NCBI GenBank assembly: GCA_902783625.1
Contig: CACZRN010000058.1
Span: 1-48,543, forward strand
Source: an uncultured Prevotellaceae bacterium
GTDB lineage: Bacteria; Bacteroidota; Bacteroidia; Bacteroidales; Bacteroidaceae
DNA length: 48,543 bases
Reading direction: 5' to 3'
Under the pieces are notes generated by a model that saw only the letters and a program-made list of their open reading frames with translations, had not been told where the DNA came from and did not search any database. Numbering within the stretch: the first letter of the stretch is position 1; the number at the start of each line of letters is the position of its first letter. Made by a program: the position numbers and the translations under genes. Of the stretch, positions 27,253 through 34,527 are shown in pieces.

Positions 27253-27289
27253 ATAAAATGTCTGAGTGGTTGTGTGCGTTGTTATAATA

Positions 27290-27343
27290 ATAAAAACAGA
27301 AAACGATTATTGGCTGTTATGCATCAGTAATCGTTTTCTGTTT
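27290..27343 (-). terminator. Rho-independent terminator of trxB
   Basis: AAACAGAAAACGATTA (27294-27309) and TAATCGTTTTCTGTTT (27328-27343) are perfect reverse complements: a 16-bp stem with an 18-base loop. On the minus strand the stem runs into TTTTTATTATT, and it starts 13 bases after the trxB stop. Confidence 0.9.
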
Positions 27344-27355
27344 CTTTTCATTTTG

Positions 27356-28291
27356 TTATTCGAGTGTCTGCAGGTATCGCTCTGCTTCAAGTGCTGCCTT
27401 GCATCCTGTGCCTGCGGCAACGATGGCTTGTCGATAGACAGGATCGGCACAATCACCTGCTGCATAAACACCTGGCAACTTTGTCCGTGGTGTGCCGTCG
27501 ATGGTTTTTATGTAGCCAGTGTCGTCTAGTTCGAGCCAATCCTTGAATATCTCGGTGTTTGGTTTGTGTCCGATAGCGAGAAAGAACCCGTCGATGGGCA
27601 GATCGTACTGCCGCTCATCAGCATCTCCTTTGCGATACACCACGTGCGCACCTTCAACTCCGTTGTCGCCATATAGTCCCACGGTGTTGTGCTCGAAGAG
27701 TATCTCAATCTTCTCGTTCTCAGCCACTCGTCGCTGCATCACATCGCTTGCTCTGAGGTATGGCTTGCGCACAATCATGTACACTTTCTGGCAGAGCTGT
27801 GCCAGATAGAGTGCTTCCTCGCATGCTGTGTCGCCGCCACCCACCACAGCGACAGTCTTCTTGCGATAGAAGAATCCGTCGCATGTGGCACAGGCACTGA
27901 CACCCATTCCATTATATTTCTTCTCGTCATCGAGTCCGAGATATTTGGCACTTGCTCCTGTTGCGATGATGACTGTGTCAGCAGAGATCTTCACTCCCCG
28001 GTCGGTGGTGACGGTGTAGGGTCGTGCAGCAAAGTCAACCTCGGTAATAATGCCGTCGCGAATGTCGGTACCGAAGCGTTCTGCCTGCTGGCGCAACTCC
28101 ATCATCATCTGGTTACCGTCGACTCCCTCGGGGTAACCGGGAAAGTTCTCCACGATTGTTGTCTGCGTGAGTTGTCCACCCATCTGCAATCCGCAGTAGA
28201 GCATGGGCTTCAGGTTTGCCCGTCCTGCATATATAGCGGCAGTGTAACCGGCTGGTCCGCTGCCGATGATGAGACATTTTGTGTGTTCCAC
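27356..28291 (-). CDS. trxB: Thioredoxin-disulfide reductase
   Basis: NADPH-dependent flavoenzyme that keeps thioredoxin reduced. The 311-residue protein has the FAD-binding GSGPAG at 10-15, the redox-active C134-A-T-C137 in SACATCDG, the NADPH-binding GGGDTACEEA shortly after, and the C-terminal FAD block GVYAAGDCAD. Length is standard. It starts 20 bases after the glutathione peroxidase stop on the same strand and is followed by a strong terminator, so the two form a closed operon. This pairing suggests that the peroxidase is fed by thioredoxin rather than by glutathione. Confidence 0.97.
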   Translation of the reverse strand: MEHTKCLIIGSGPAGYTAAIYAGRANLKPMLYCGLQMGGQLTQTTIVENFPGYPEGVDGNQMMMELRQQAERFGTDIRDGIITEVDFAARPYTVTTDRGVKISADTVIIATGASAKYLGLDDEKKYNGMGVSACATCDGFFYRKKTVAVVGGGDTACEEALYLAQLCQKVYMIVRKPYLRASDVMQRRVAENEKIEILFEHNTVGLYGDNGVEGAHVVYRKGDADERQYDLPIDGFFLAIGHKPNTEIFKDWLELDDTGYIKTIDGTPRTKLPGVYAAGDCADPVYRQAIVAAGTGCKAALEAERYLQTLE

Positions 28292-28311
28292 TTATGAAAA
28301 ATTATAAATCT

Positions 28312-28866
28312 TTATTCGTGTATATATCTTTCGATGGCTTCTTTTATCTTCTCTCCGTTGTCTGTGGGCTCGAAGCGTGCAACAACGATTCCGCGCTTGT
28401 CAACAAGGAATTTTGTGAAGTTCCACTTGATGTCGGGCTTCTGTTTGTAGTCGGGATCTGCCTCTGTCATCATCTTGTCGAGGATTGGTGTTAGCGGGTG
28501 GCTCTCGTCCCATCCTGCAAATCCCTTCTGTTCTTTAAGGTATTTGAACAATGGATCGGCATCGTCGCCGTTCACTTTAACCTTCTTGAAACGTGGGAAA
28601 TCAGTGCCATAGTTCAGTTTGCAGAATTCGTGAATCGACTCGTCGGTGCCTGGTGCCTGCTGTCCGAACTGGTTGCAGGGGAAGTCGAGCACCTCGAATC
28701 CTTGGCGATGGTATTCCTTATACAATGCCTCGAGTTCTTCGTACTGCGGTGTGAATCCGCAGCGTGTGGCGGTGTTGACTATCAGGAGAACCTCTCCCGA
28801 ATACTCTTTCAGCGATACGTCTTTGCCTTTGCGGTCTTTGACGGTGAAATCGAATACTGTCTTCAT
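28312..28866 (-). CDS. Glutathione-peroxidase-family thiol peroxidase
   Basis: Cysteine-type member of the GPx family, reducing hydroperoxides. I use the ATG at 28866 (184 residues, MKTVFDFTVKD), because the 14-codon upstream extension overlaps the promoter leader. Motifs: NTATRCGFTPQY with peroxidatic C36, CNQFGQQ with C64 and the catalytic Gln, and the WNFTKFLVDKRG block with the conserved Trp and Asn. Cysteine replaces selenocysteine. The gene is first in an operon with trxB behind a well-formed promoter. Most Bacteroidales are not thought to make glutathione, so thioredoxin is the likely reductant. Confidence 0.94.
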   Translation of the reverse strand: MKTVFDFTVKDRKGKDVSLKEYSGEVLLIVNTATRCGFTPQYEELEALYKEYHRQGFEVLDFPCNQFGQQAPGTDESIHEFCKLNYGTDFPRFKKVKVNGDDADPLFKYLKEQKGFAGWDESHPLTPILDKMMTEADPDYKQKPDIKWNFTKFLVDKRGIVVARFEPTDNGEKIKEAIERYIHE

Positions 28867-28905
28867 GTTGAATATTTCTGTTGTATGTAAAATAATCTTC
28901 TTCTG

Positions 28906-28935
28906 CAAAAATAATCAAATTTGTGTGAAGTGCAA
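28906..28935 (-). promoter_or_regulatory. Promoter of the peroxidase-trxB operon
   Basis: On the minus strand TTG (28935-28933, within TGTTG) is followed after 19 bases by TATTTTTG (28913-28906), matching the Bacteroidetes promoter. The leader before the ATG at 28866 is about 35 bases. Confidence 0.7.
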
Positions 28936-29051
28936 CATTTTCAGGGCTTAAAATGTGTTGATTCGGCAGATTTTTTTCCAGTGTGAGGTTTTTTAGGGAA
29001 ATTCCTACGCGATAATATGGTTTTACTCTTTCGGATGTGGGAATTATCCCT

Positions 29052-29059
29052 TATCTTTG
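29052..29059 (+). promoter_or_regulatory. -7 promoter element for the 29091 lipoprotein gene
   Basis: TATCTTTG, a perfect -7 element, lies 31 bases upstream of the ATG. A clear TTTG box is lacking; TTTCG near 29028 is the nearest candidate. It is divergent from the peroxidase promoter. Confidence 0.6.
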
Positions 29060-29090
29060 CATCAGTAAATAACTCTAAAAGCATACGATT

Positions 29091-29651
29091 ATGAAAAAGT
29101 TCAGATTTTTTATCATGGCGATGTTTATCGCAGTAGTGTCGGCAGGGTTCGTTTCGTGCGACGAGGACGTCTCGATAGCTTACACTCTTGAGGGTACATG
29201 GGAAGGCAACATGTATATCTCGTCGATATACAACGGCCGGACATATCAGTCGACATATACAGCGTTGGATTTCATGCGCGATCCTTATTCCTACTCTTCG
29301 GGCATGGGTTATTGGATCGACTACTACTCGAATGCTCCGTGGGACTACGTTGCCAATCACATTGAGTGGACAGTGCGCAACCGCGTCATCTACATCCACT
29401 TTGTGGAGGAGAATGTAAACATGGAGATTTACGACTACCGCCTGTCGGACAACCACTTCCGCGGCTATCTGCGCGATGGCGATAATGTAGTGGAGTTCAA
29501 CATGGTGCACACGTCGTCGCCCAACTGGTCGTCGTACCGCTATGGGTGGGATCCTTACTACGACTATTATTACTCGAAAGGTATGATCGATGTTGACGAA
29601 GGCGATGCTGCCGTCGCTGAGAAACCAGTGAGGAAGATAAACAAACCATAG
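29091..29651 (+). CDS. Predicted lipoprotein, unknown function
   Basis: A 186-residue protein with a lipoprotein leader ending VSAGFVSC (Cys at about 23), then EGTWEGNMYIS and a Tyr/Trp/Asp-rich body with likely beta strands (DYDDW-like and YRYGWDPYYDYYY patterns). The EGTWEG start resembles small lipocalin-like lipoproteins of Bacteroidetes, but I cannot name a family with confidence. It is transcribed alone from a strong -7 box and ends before a hairpin built of two 22-base repeat units. Probably anchored in the cell envelope. Confidence 0.8.
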   Translation: MKKFRFFIMAMFIAVVSAGFVSCDEDVSIAYTLEGTWEGNMYISSIYNGRTYQSTYTALDFMRDPYSYSSGMGYWIDYYSNAPWDYVANHIEWTVRNRVIYIHFVEENVNMEIYDYRLSDNHFRGYLRDGDNVVEFNMVHTSSPNWSSYRYGWDPYYDYYYSKGMIDVDEGDAAVAEKPVRKINKP

Positions 29652-29671
29652 CAGTCGGTTGCATCGATATA

Positions 29672-29787
29672 AATAAAGAGCCCATCTAACGCGATTAGAT
29701 GGGCTCTTTAATGCTATTAAAAAGGCTCTTATGTTGCACTTAATGGGCTCTTATGTGGCAAAAAACGGGCTCTTTAATAAGAGCTTG
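29672..29787. repeat. 22-base repeat array, site 5, with head-to-head hairpin
   Basis: TAAAGAGCCCATCTAA (29674-29689) and TTAGATGGGCTCTTTA (29695-29710) form a perfect 16-bp stem with a 5-base loop. The second arm starts an array of reverse-oriented units whose GGCTCT cores lie at 29702, 29724, 29746 and 29768, exactly 22 bases apart. The hairpin lies between two convergent genes and could act as a bidirectional end point, but it has no long T-run. Confidence 0.9.
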
Positions 29788-29834
29788 AAAACCAGATTGT
29801 TGCAGAGGGTGTTGTAGGGTGGGGCGCTTTTGTG

Positions 29835-30743
29835 CTAAAATCCCCACGCCGTCTTTACATTCTCCACTGGCAGGCTCTCCACTTTTTTCTCCACTTCGTC
29901 GGGGAGATTGCAGAAAAAGTCGAGTCCCGTCTTGCGCTCAAGCTCGTCGATGTTGACAACATACTTTGCAAGATTGCCATCATCGTTAGCTTTGTGCTCC
30001 ACCCAGAATCCGAGGGCCTTATAGCCGTCTTTGTTCTTACACAGCAGAGCCATGAAGTAGTACTTCGGTATTATCCATCCCTGGGCTCTCACTTGGTAAA
30101 CAGCATCTGGGCAATCAGCAGTGGCTGCAATGGTTCCACCCTTACATACGTAGAGCGTATCGCGGAATGAATATGTGTTCCACGAGCGCACTCGCTGCTC
30201 CATGTTCGACCACACACCGGCATTGAACTTGTTCACCTGCGGCTGCATGTTGCTCAAGTAGAATGTCTGTATGTTAGCCTCACGCGAGCATAGACGGTCT
30301 GCTGAAGGGCAGATGTGCCCGTGGTCGTAGCCTGATCCCCAGAAAGGATCGCCGCTGATGCGGAACTGCGACGGGATACGATCATCGAGTGGATACTGCA
30401 CTTCGCCTTTCGATGCGTCAGCATACCATCGTGAGGTGTTGACTACGCTATTGCTGTTGTACATAGCGTAGCATGAGTAGCGCTGCGACTTTAAGCCGTC
30501 GTCCCATCCCACACTGTAGTTCACACCAAAGTCAGCAGTGCTGTTAACAAGCACGCGCACCTTTGGATTGCTCACATTGGGGAACTCCATGCGTGCAGTG
30601 TAAGGGTTAGCCTTGCCGTCGTTGGCATTTGCATTTACCACTTTTGGTGTCTGTTCACCAGGCTCATCATCGCTGCCGCACGAGGTGAATCCTGCTGTCA
30701 GGGCGATGAGCAGAACGGGGAAGAGTGATTTCAGATTTTTCAT
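29835..30743 (-). CDS. DNA/RNA non-specific endonuclease, lipoprotein
   Basis: Predicted envelope-bound nuclease of the beta-beta-alpha-metal NUC family, cutting DNA and RNA without sequence preference. A leader ends LTAGFTSC, placing the lipidated Cys at about 22. The active-site motif reads YDHGHICPSADR, a variant of the usual DRGH with His for Arg and the catalytic His retained. The downstream NMQPQVNKFNAGVW segment holds the metal-binding Asn, and W-N-x-E-type residues follow. About 303 residues; an ATG two codons upstream is an equally possible start. It stands 96 bases downstream of the L31 gene but after a strong terminator. With the EEP-type nuclease and OB-fold-like lipoproteins nearby it may feed on extracellular nucleic acids. 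Confidence 0.92.
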   Translation of the reverse strand: MKNLKSLFPVLLIALTAGFTSCGSDDEPGEQTPKVVNANANDGKANPYTARMEFPNVSNPKVRVLVNSTADFGVNYSVGWDDGLKSQRYSCYAMYNSNSVVNTSRWYADASKGEVQYPLDDRIPSQFRISGDPFWGSGYDHGHICPSADRLCSREANIQTFYLSNMQPQVNKFNAGVWSNMEQRVRSWNTYSFRDTLYVCKGGTIAATADCPDAVYQVRAQGWIIPKYYFMALLCKNKDGYKALGFWVEHKANDDGNLAKYVVNIDELERKTGLDFFCNLPDEVEKKVESLPVENVKTAWGF

Positions 30744-30770
30744 AAGCATTGATCGAGTTGTGTATGATTA

Positions 30771-30822
30771 AAAAAGAGGTGCGCCCTGACGCATATGCAA
30801 CTACGTCGGATCGTACCTCTTA
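30771..30822 (-). terminator. Rho-independent terminator of rpmE2
   Basis: On the minus strand AAGAGGT (30821-30815) pairs with ACCTCTT (30780-30774), with inner CG and GACG/CGTC pairs, and a TTTTT run follows. It starts 24 bases after the L31 stop codon. Confidence 0.85.
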
Positions 30823-30845
30823 ATCGTTTTATTGTCGAAAGAGTA

Positions 30846-31097
30846 TTACTTCTTAATCTTACCGTAACGGTTCATGAAGCGGTCTACGCGACCTGCTGTG
30901 TCGACAAGTTTGCTCTTACCCGTGTAGAATGGGTGTGAGGTGCTTGAGATTTCTACTTTTACCATTGGGTAAGTTTCGCCTTCAAATTCCACGGTCTCGT
31001 TTGTTTTGCAAGTGGACTTTGTAAGGAACATATCGCCGTTGGACATATCCTTAAATACGACGGGGCGATAGTTTTCTGGGTGAATACCTTTTTTCAT
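30846..31097 (-). CDS. rpmE2: 50S ribosomal protein L31, type B
   Basis: An 83-residue ribosomal protein of the large subunit at the inter-subunit bridge. The start [17 protein letters not shown] and the segment [24 protein letters not shown] are hallmarks of type B L31. It lacks the CxxC zinc site of the type A form, so it does not need zinc. It is transcribed alone between a textbook promoter and a strong terminator. Confidence 0.98.
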   Translation of the reverse strand: MKKGIHPENYRPVVFKDMSNGDMFLTKSTCKTNETVEFEGETYPMVKVEISSTSHPFYTGKSKLVDTAGRVDRFMNRYGKIKK

Positions 31098-31138
31098 TTT
31101 CTTTTTAAATATAATGTTAATTAATTATGTTCGGGCTG

Positions 31139-31169
31139 CAAAGGTACGAAGTTTCCGCCACTTGGCAAA
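31139..31169 (-). promoter_or_regulatory. Promoter of rpmE2
   Basis: On the minus strand TTTG (31169-31166), a 19-base spacer and TACCTTTG (31146-31139) make a full-consensus Bacteroidetes promoter. The leader is about 35-40 bases. Confidence 0.88.
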
Positions 31170-31312
31170 ATAAAAATCAACTTTTTTCCCTTTTTCTTTT
31201 TATTTTTCTCTTCAATGGGTATGTTTTCCATCGTGAGAAAGAACCCCGATCCATAGACAAGAGTTGAAGTCAGTGTCTCTCCCTTGGTGGGATTATAATT
31301 GGTTTTCTATAT

Positions 31313-31345
31313 AAAAAATCTGCGGTATCTTCGCAGACACCGCAG
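31313..31345 (-). terminator. Rho-independent terminator of the outer-membrane operon
   Basis: On the minus strand CTGCGGT (31345-31339) pairs with ACCGCAG (31326-31320) around a 12-base loop, followed by ATTTTTT. A competing stem TCTGCG/CGCAGA shares one arm. It lies about 75 bases after the stop of the triple-repeat lipoprotein. Confidence 0.75.
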
Positions 31346-31421
31346 GATTCTTATTCAAATAAAATTATAACATGTTTATGAATTATCACACCTTATTTAA
31401 TATAATATAGTATCCGTGATA

Positions 31422-33188
31422 CTACTTTGCGTATGTGATCTCCATAATCTGTGGACGGAACTGCACTCCACCAGAGGTTGAAGTGTTGTAGTTCACAATC
31501 TTGAGAGAATTGCCCTCAAGCTCACCATATAGGGTATCGTTTCCTACATAGTTCACGGAAGTAGTGTGGTCGCAGGTGATGACAACCTTTGCTATTGGCT
31601 TGACTGGGTTGATGGTGAGAACATTGTTGGCATACATGCGAATACCTTTCGATCCATCATAGTACTTAGGAGTAGTGCCTGTGACATCATTAGGTAAACC
31701 GAATGTGAGTTTAGTACCATCGCTAAGATCCAGCGACGTCACAACCTCAGCGTTTGCCCATCCTTGTTCACTGAAGTTGACAGTCGTGACTTCTTCAGAT
31801 GGTTCAGTGTCGGCAATGGTGAATGTGAGGATGTATTTGTCGACTGTCTTCTGGACTTTGCTATCTTCATCTCCTTCACCTGCTTTCTTGTGAACGAGGA
31901 TTCTGCTGCCTGTCGTGAACTCAGGTGTGTTGCCATTATGGTTGACAAGGTCGCCTCTCACAACTACTTCATCGCCCACTTGTATCTGGTCGGCAGAGGT
32001 GAACTTCTGTCCATCGATGTAGAATCCGCGATAGATATAGAACTGCTCGCTTTCGACACTGCCATCATCTGAGATATAGTAGTTGGCATTGCCCCAGTCG
32101 CCAGTATCAATGCTTGCAATCTTCGAGATGATACCCTTCACATAAACATCCTCAATCTTTCCATTTGCATCGAGGGCTTTCGCTGCATTGTTTGCTGCAG
32201 TGGCATTGTAAGGATCATCCTGTGTTCCGCTTCCTTTAGGCTCGCCCTGCGGAGTGTCGCCGCTGCCATCGTCGGTCTTGCCGTTGAGTGAGTAGAGGTA
32301 AGCCTCTTTCTGTGCTGTCTCGTAGGTACCGTTGTAGTTGGTTACCTTACCGCAGATAATCACTTCGTCGCCGATTTTCAGCACATCGCCTGATACGTAA
32401 TCCTTGTTGCCAAAATAGAGAGCGCGATAGATATAGAATGTCTCGCTTTCTTCAGTGCCGTCGTCGGAGATGTAGAATACGGCATTTCCAAATCCAGAAT
32501 CGTAGTTCTGAACGACACCGTCCTTGTTAGTGACAATCTTTGCTACCTTACCCTTGATGTAGACATCCTTGTCGCTCTTGGCACCGTTTGCCAGTTTAGC
32601 AGTGAACTGGTTGGCAGCGCATGCGTTGAATGGGCTTTGCAGTGTGCCGTCGCCTTCAGGATTGCCTTCAGGAACCTCAATCGACACTCCGTTGAGTTCA
32701 TACAGGAATGCCTTGTTCTGTGCTGTCTCTGGTGTGCCGTTGTAGTTGGTGAGTATTGCGCATACAATCACGTCGTCGCCTTCCTTAAGCAGTTCACCAG
32801 CACCGGCAGTGTATTTCTTGTTGCCAAGATAGAGTGCACGGTAAACGTAGAACTGTCCGTTTGATGTACCGTCGGGTGAGATGTAGAATGTCGCATTACC
32901 GAAATTAGGATCGAAATCGAAGTTAGTGTTGATAGAAACCACCTTACCCTTGATGTAATATTTCTGTGCACTCTCTTGTCCGCTTTCGAGCATAAGGGCT
33001 GTCTGATTGGCTGCAGCGGAGTTGAATGGATTCTCGAGGGTGCCGTCACCTTCGGGTTCTACCTCGGCAGCTGCGGGGTCAAAACCAGGATCGATGGGGT
33101 CATCGTATGGCGTGGGTACATCCTCGCAGCTCATAAATGTCATGGCTGTCATAGCCAGAACAAAGAATGAATAAAATAGCTTTTTCAT
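31422..33188 (-). CDS. Lipoprotein with three OB-fold-like repeats
   Basis: A 588-residue predicted surface or periplasmic lipoprotein (leader ends MTFMSC, Cys21). Residues about 45-170, 178-305 and 313-435 are three copies of one domain, each opening with a GDGTLENPFN-type linker and carrying YIKGKV, a GNATFYISPDG-type strand, YRALYLGN, a GDDVIV-type strand and NYNGTPE. This pattern looks like the OB-fold domains attached to secreted nucleases. The C-terminal third (about 450-588) is a separate all-beta domain ending RPQIMEITYAK. It is third in the operon after the TonB-linked receptor and the DUF5689 lipoprotein. A role in binding the receptor's substrate is inferred; nucleic acid is my leading guess. 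Confidence 0.85.
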   Translation of the reverse strand: MKKLFYSFFVLAMTAMTFMSCEDVPTPYDDPIDPGFDPAAAEVEPEGDGTLENPFNSAAANQTALMLESGQESAQKYYIKGKVVSINTNFDFDPNFGNATFYISPDGTSNGQFYVYRALYLGNKKYTAGAGELLKEGDDVIVCAILTNYNGTPETAQNKAFLYELNGVSIEVPEGNPEGDGTLQSPFNACAANQFTAKLANGAKSDKDVYIKGKVAKIVTNKDGVVQNYDSGFGNAVFYISDDGTEESETFYIYRALYFGNKDYVSGDVLKIGDEVIICGKVTNYNGTYETAQKEAYLYSLNGKTDDGSGDTPQGEPKGSGTQDDPYNATAANNAAKALDANGKIEDVYVKGIISKIASIDTGDWGNANYYISDDGSVESEQFYIYRGFYIDGQKFTSADQIQVGDEVVVRGDLVNHNGNTPEFTTGSRILVHKKAGEGDEDSKVQKTVDKYILTFTIADTEPSEEVTTVNFSEQGWANAEVVTSLDLSDGTKLTFGLPNDVTGTTPKYYDGSKGIRMYANNVLTINPVKPIAKVVITCDHTTSVNYVGNDTLYGELEGNSLKIVNYNTSTSGGVQFRPQIMEITYAK

Positions 33189-33225
33189 ATTATATTATGT
33201 TTTTATTTTTTCGTTGTGTTTAGTC

Positions 33226-34515
33226 TTATTTCATCGAGATGATCTGGCTGCCGGCATCCACTTCAGGCGTGCCGTTGTAGAGTTTAAGCTTTCCTTTGAT
33301 CAGTACTGTCTTACCAACGCTTTGCATCATCTCAGCGGCATTGTTCTCGGTAATTGATTCACCGTTTATGTATTTGCCGCGGAACACCTGCAGGTCGTAA
33401 GCAGGTCCCTGTGGCGACATAGCCTCTGGGTCGGTGATGAAGTAGGTAGTATTTCCGTATTGAGTAGAAGCTTCAGTTACAGAAGTGATTACACCAGTAA
33501 TAAATATCTCAACACCGGGGTCGTTGTGACTGTCTGTACAGAGTGCGATAGCACGCTTCACATTGAACGGATCATCCTGTGTTCCATGTCCTGAACCCTC
33601 AAGGTCATCGTAGCTGAACACCTGTGCCGGCTGTATGTCGTTCAAGTCGCGGATGATAATCTCCCACGAACTGTTGTAGCGCTTGATGATGCCCGTGATG
33701 TCAACCGCCTCGTGTGGGAGAAGATTGGCAGCGAAGTCGGCAAAGTTGCTGTTATAGAGCATCACACTTGTGGGTTGCTCGTTGAAGAACCACGACACGG
33801 AGTTGTTGAAGTCGGGATTAGCAAACATTGATTCCTCGTTGAAAGGAATGTTGGTTGTGTTTGTTCCGTCGTAATATGATCCGTTCTTGATAGTCACGCC
33901 CTTCAGAATTCCCAGTTTTCCTGCATCTTCGAGAGTTTTCCATTGTGTTGATGCCTGTCCTTCGGCAAACACCTCAGGCTCGATTATCTTAGATGCGCCA
34001 GTAAGTTTGAAGTGCTGTGCCCACTGTGTTCTTGTGATACCTCCGAGCTGATCCTTACCGGCATTTGCTCCTTGCTTAACCTTTGTAGGAGCACCAATCT
34101 TTGGTTGCAAACGGTAGTTACCCACATAGAGTCCTTTAAGATCAATGATTATTTCAGCTCCCACAGGCAGGAATCCGAACAATCCTCCCTGCTGTATGCC
34201 GACGGTAATTGCTCCTGTCTCATCCTGCAGTGCAATCTCATTGTAGAGGTTGCCGGTGATGTCGTTACCTGTTACGTAGCCTTTTATCTGCATGTCTTCG
34301 GTAACTTCCTTGTATGAGTTTCCCGAACGGAAGTCGGTGATCATCGGAAACTTGAATTTCTCTTTCAGTTGTGCGATGGTGACTACGTTAGATTCAGTGA
34401 TAGCATTGTTACCGAATGGGATTACATCCATTTCAGGTGCTGCATACTCGTCTCCCATGCATGATGCGAGAAGTGTGCAGACGATTGCGAAAAGTATTGT
34501 TTTTATCTCTTTCAT
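33226..34515 (-). CDS. DUF5689-type lipoprotein with one OB-fold-like repeat
   Basis: A 429-residue predicted lipoprotein (leader ends TLLASC, Cys19). Residues about 45-135, with MQIKGYVTGNDITGN and IALQDETGAITV, fit the DUF5689 domain of Bacteroidetes surface proteins. The final 115 residues (GTQDDPFNVKRAI to the end) are another copy of the domain found three times in the next gene: IFITGVITSV, YGNTTYFITDPE, VFRGKYINGE and KLYNGTPE line up with it. It starts 12 bases after the receptor stop, so the genes are co-transcribed. It could act like a SusD-type partner of the receptor, though it shows no SusD/RagB features. Confidence 0.87.
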   Translation of the reverse strand: MKEIKTILFAIVCTLLASCMGDEYAAPEMDVIPFGNNAITESNVVTIAQLKEKFKFPMITDFRSGNSYKEVTEDMQIKGYVTGNDITGNLYNEIALQDETGAITVGIQQGGLFGFLPVGAEIIIDLKGLYVGNYRLQPKIGAPTKVKQGANAGKDQLGGITRTQWAQHFKLTGASKIIEPEVFAEGQASTQWKTLEDAGKLGILKGVTIKNGSYYDGTNTTNIPFNEESMFANPDFNNSVSWFFNEQPTSVMLYNSNFADFAANLLPHEAVDITGIIKRYNSSWEIIIRDLNDIQPAQVFSYDDLEGSGHGTQDDPFNVKRAIALCTDSHNDPGVEIFITGVITSVTEASTQYGNTTYFITDPEAMSPQGPAYDLQVFRGKYINGESITENNAAEMMQSVGKTVLIKGKLKLYNGTPEVDAGSQIISMK

Positions 34516-34527
34516 ATCGGTATGCTT

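Larger units (their letters stand above)
31098..31421. other. Intergenic region upstream of rpmE2
   Basis: This 324-base gap contains the L31 leader (31098-31138), the L31 promoter (31139-31169) and the terminator of the upstream outer-membrane operon (31313-31345). The stretch 31170-31310 shows nothing recognisable. Confidence 0.7.
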
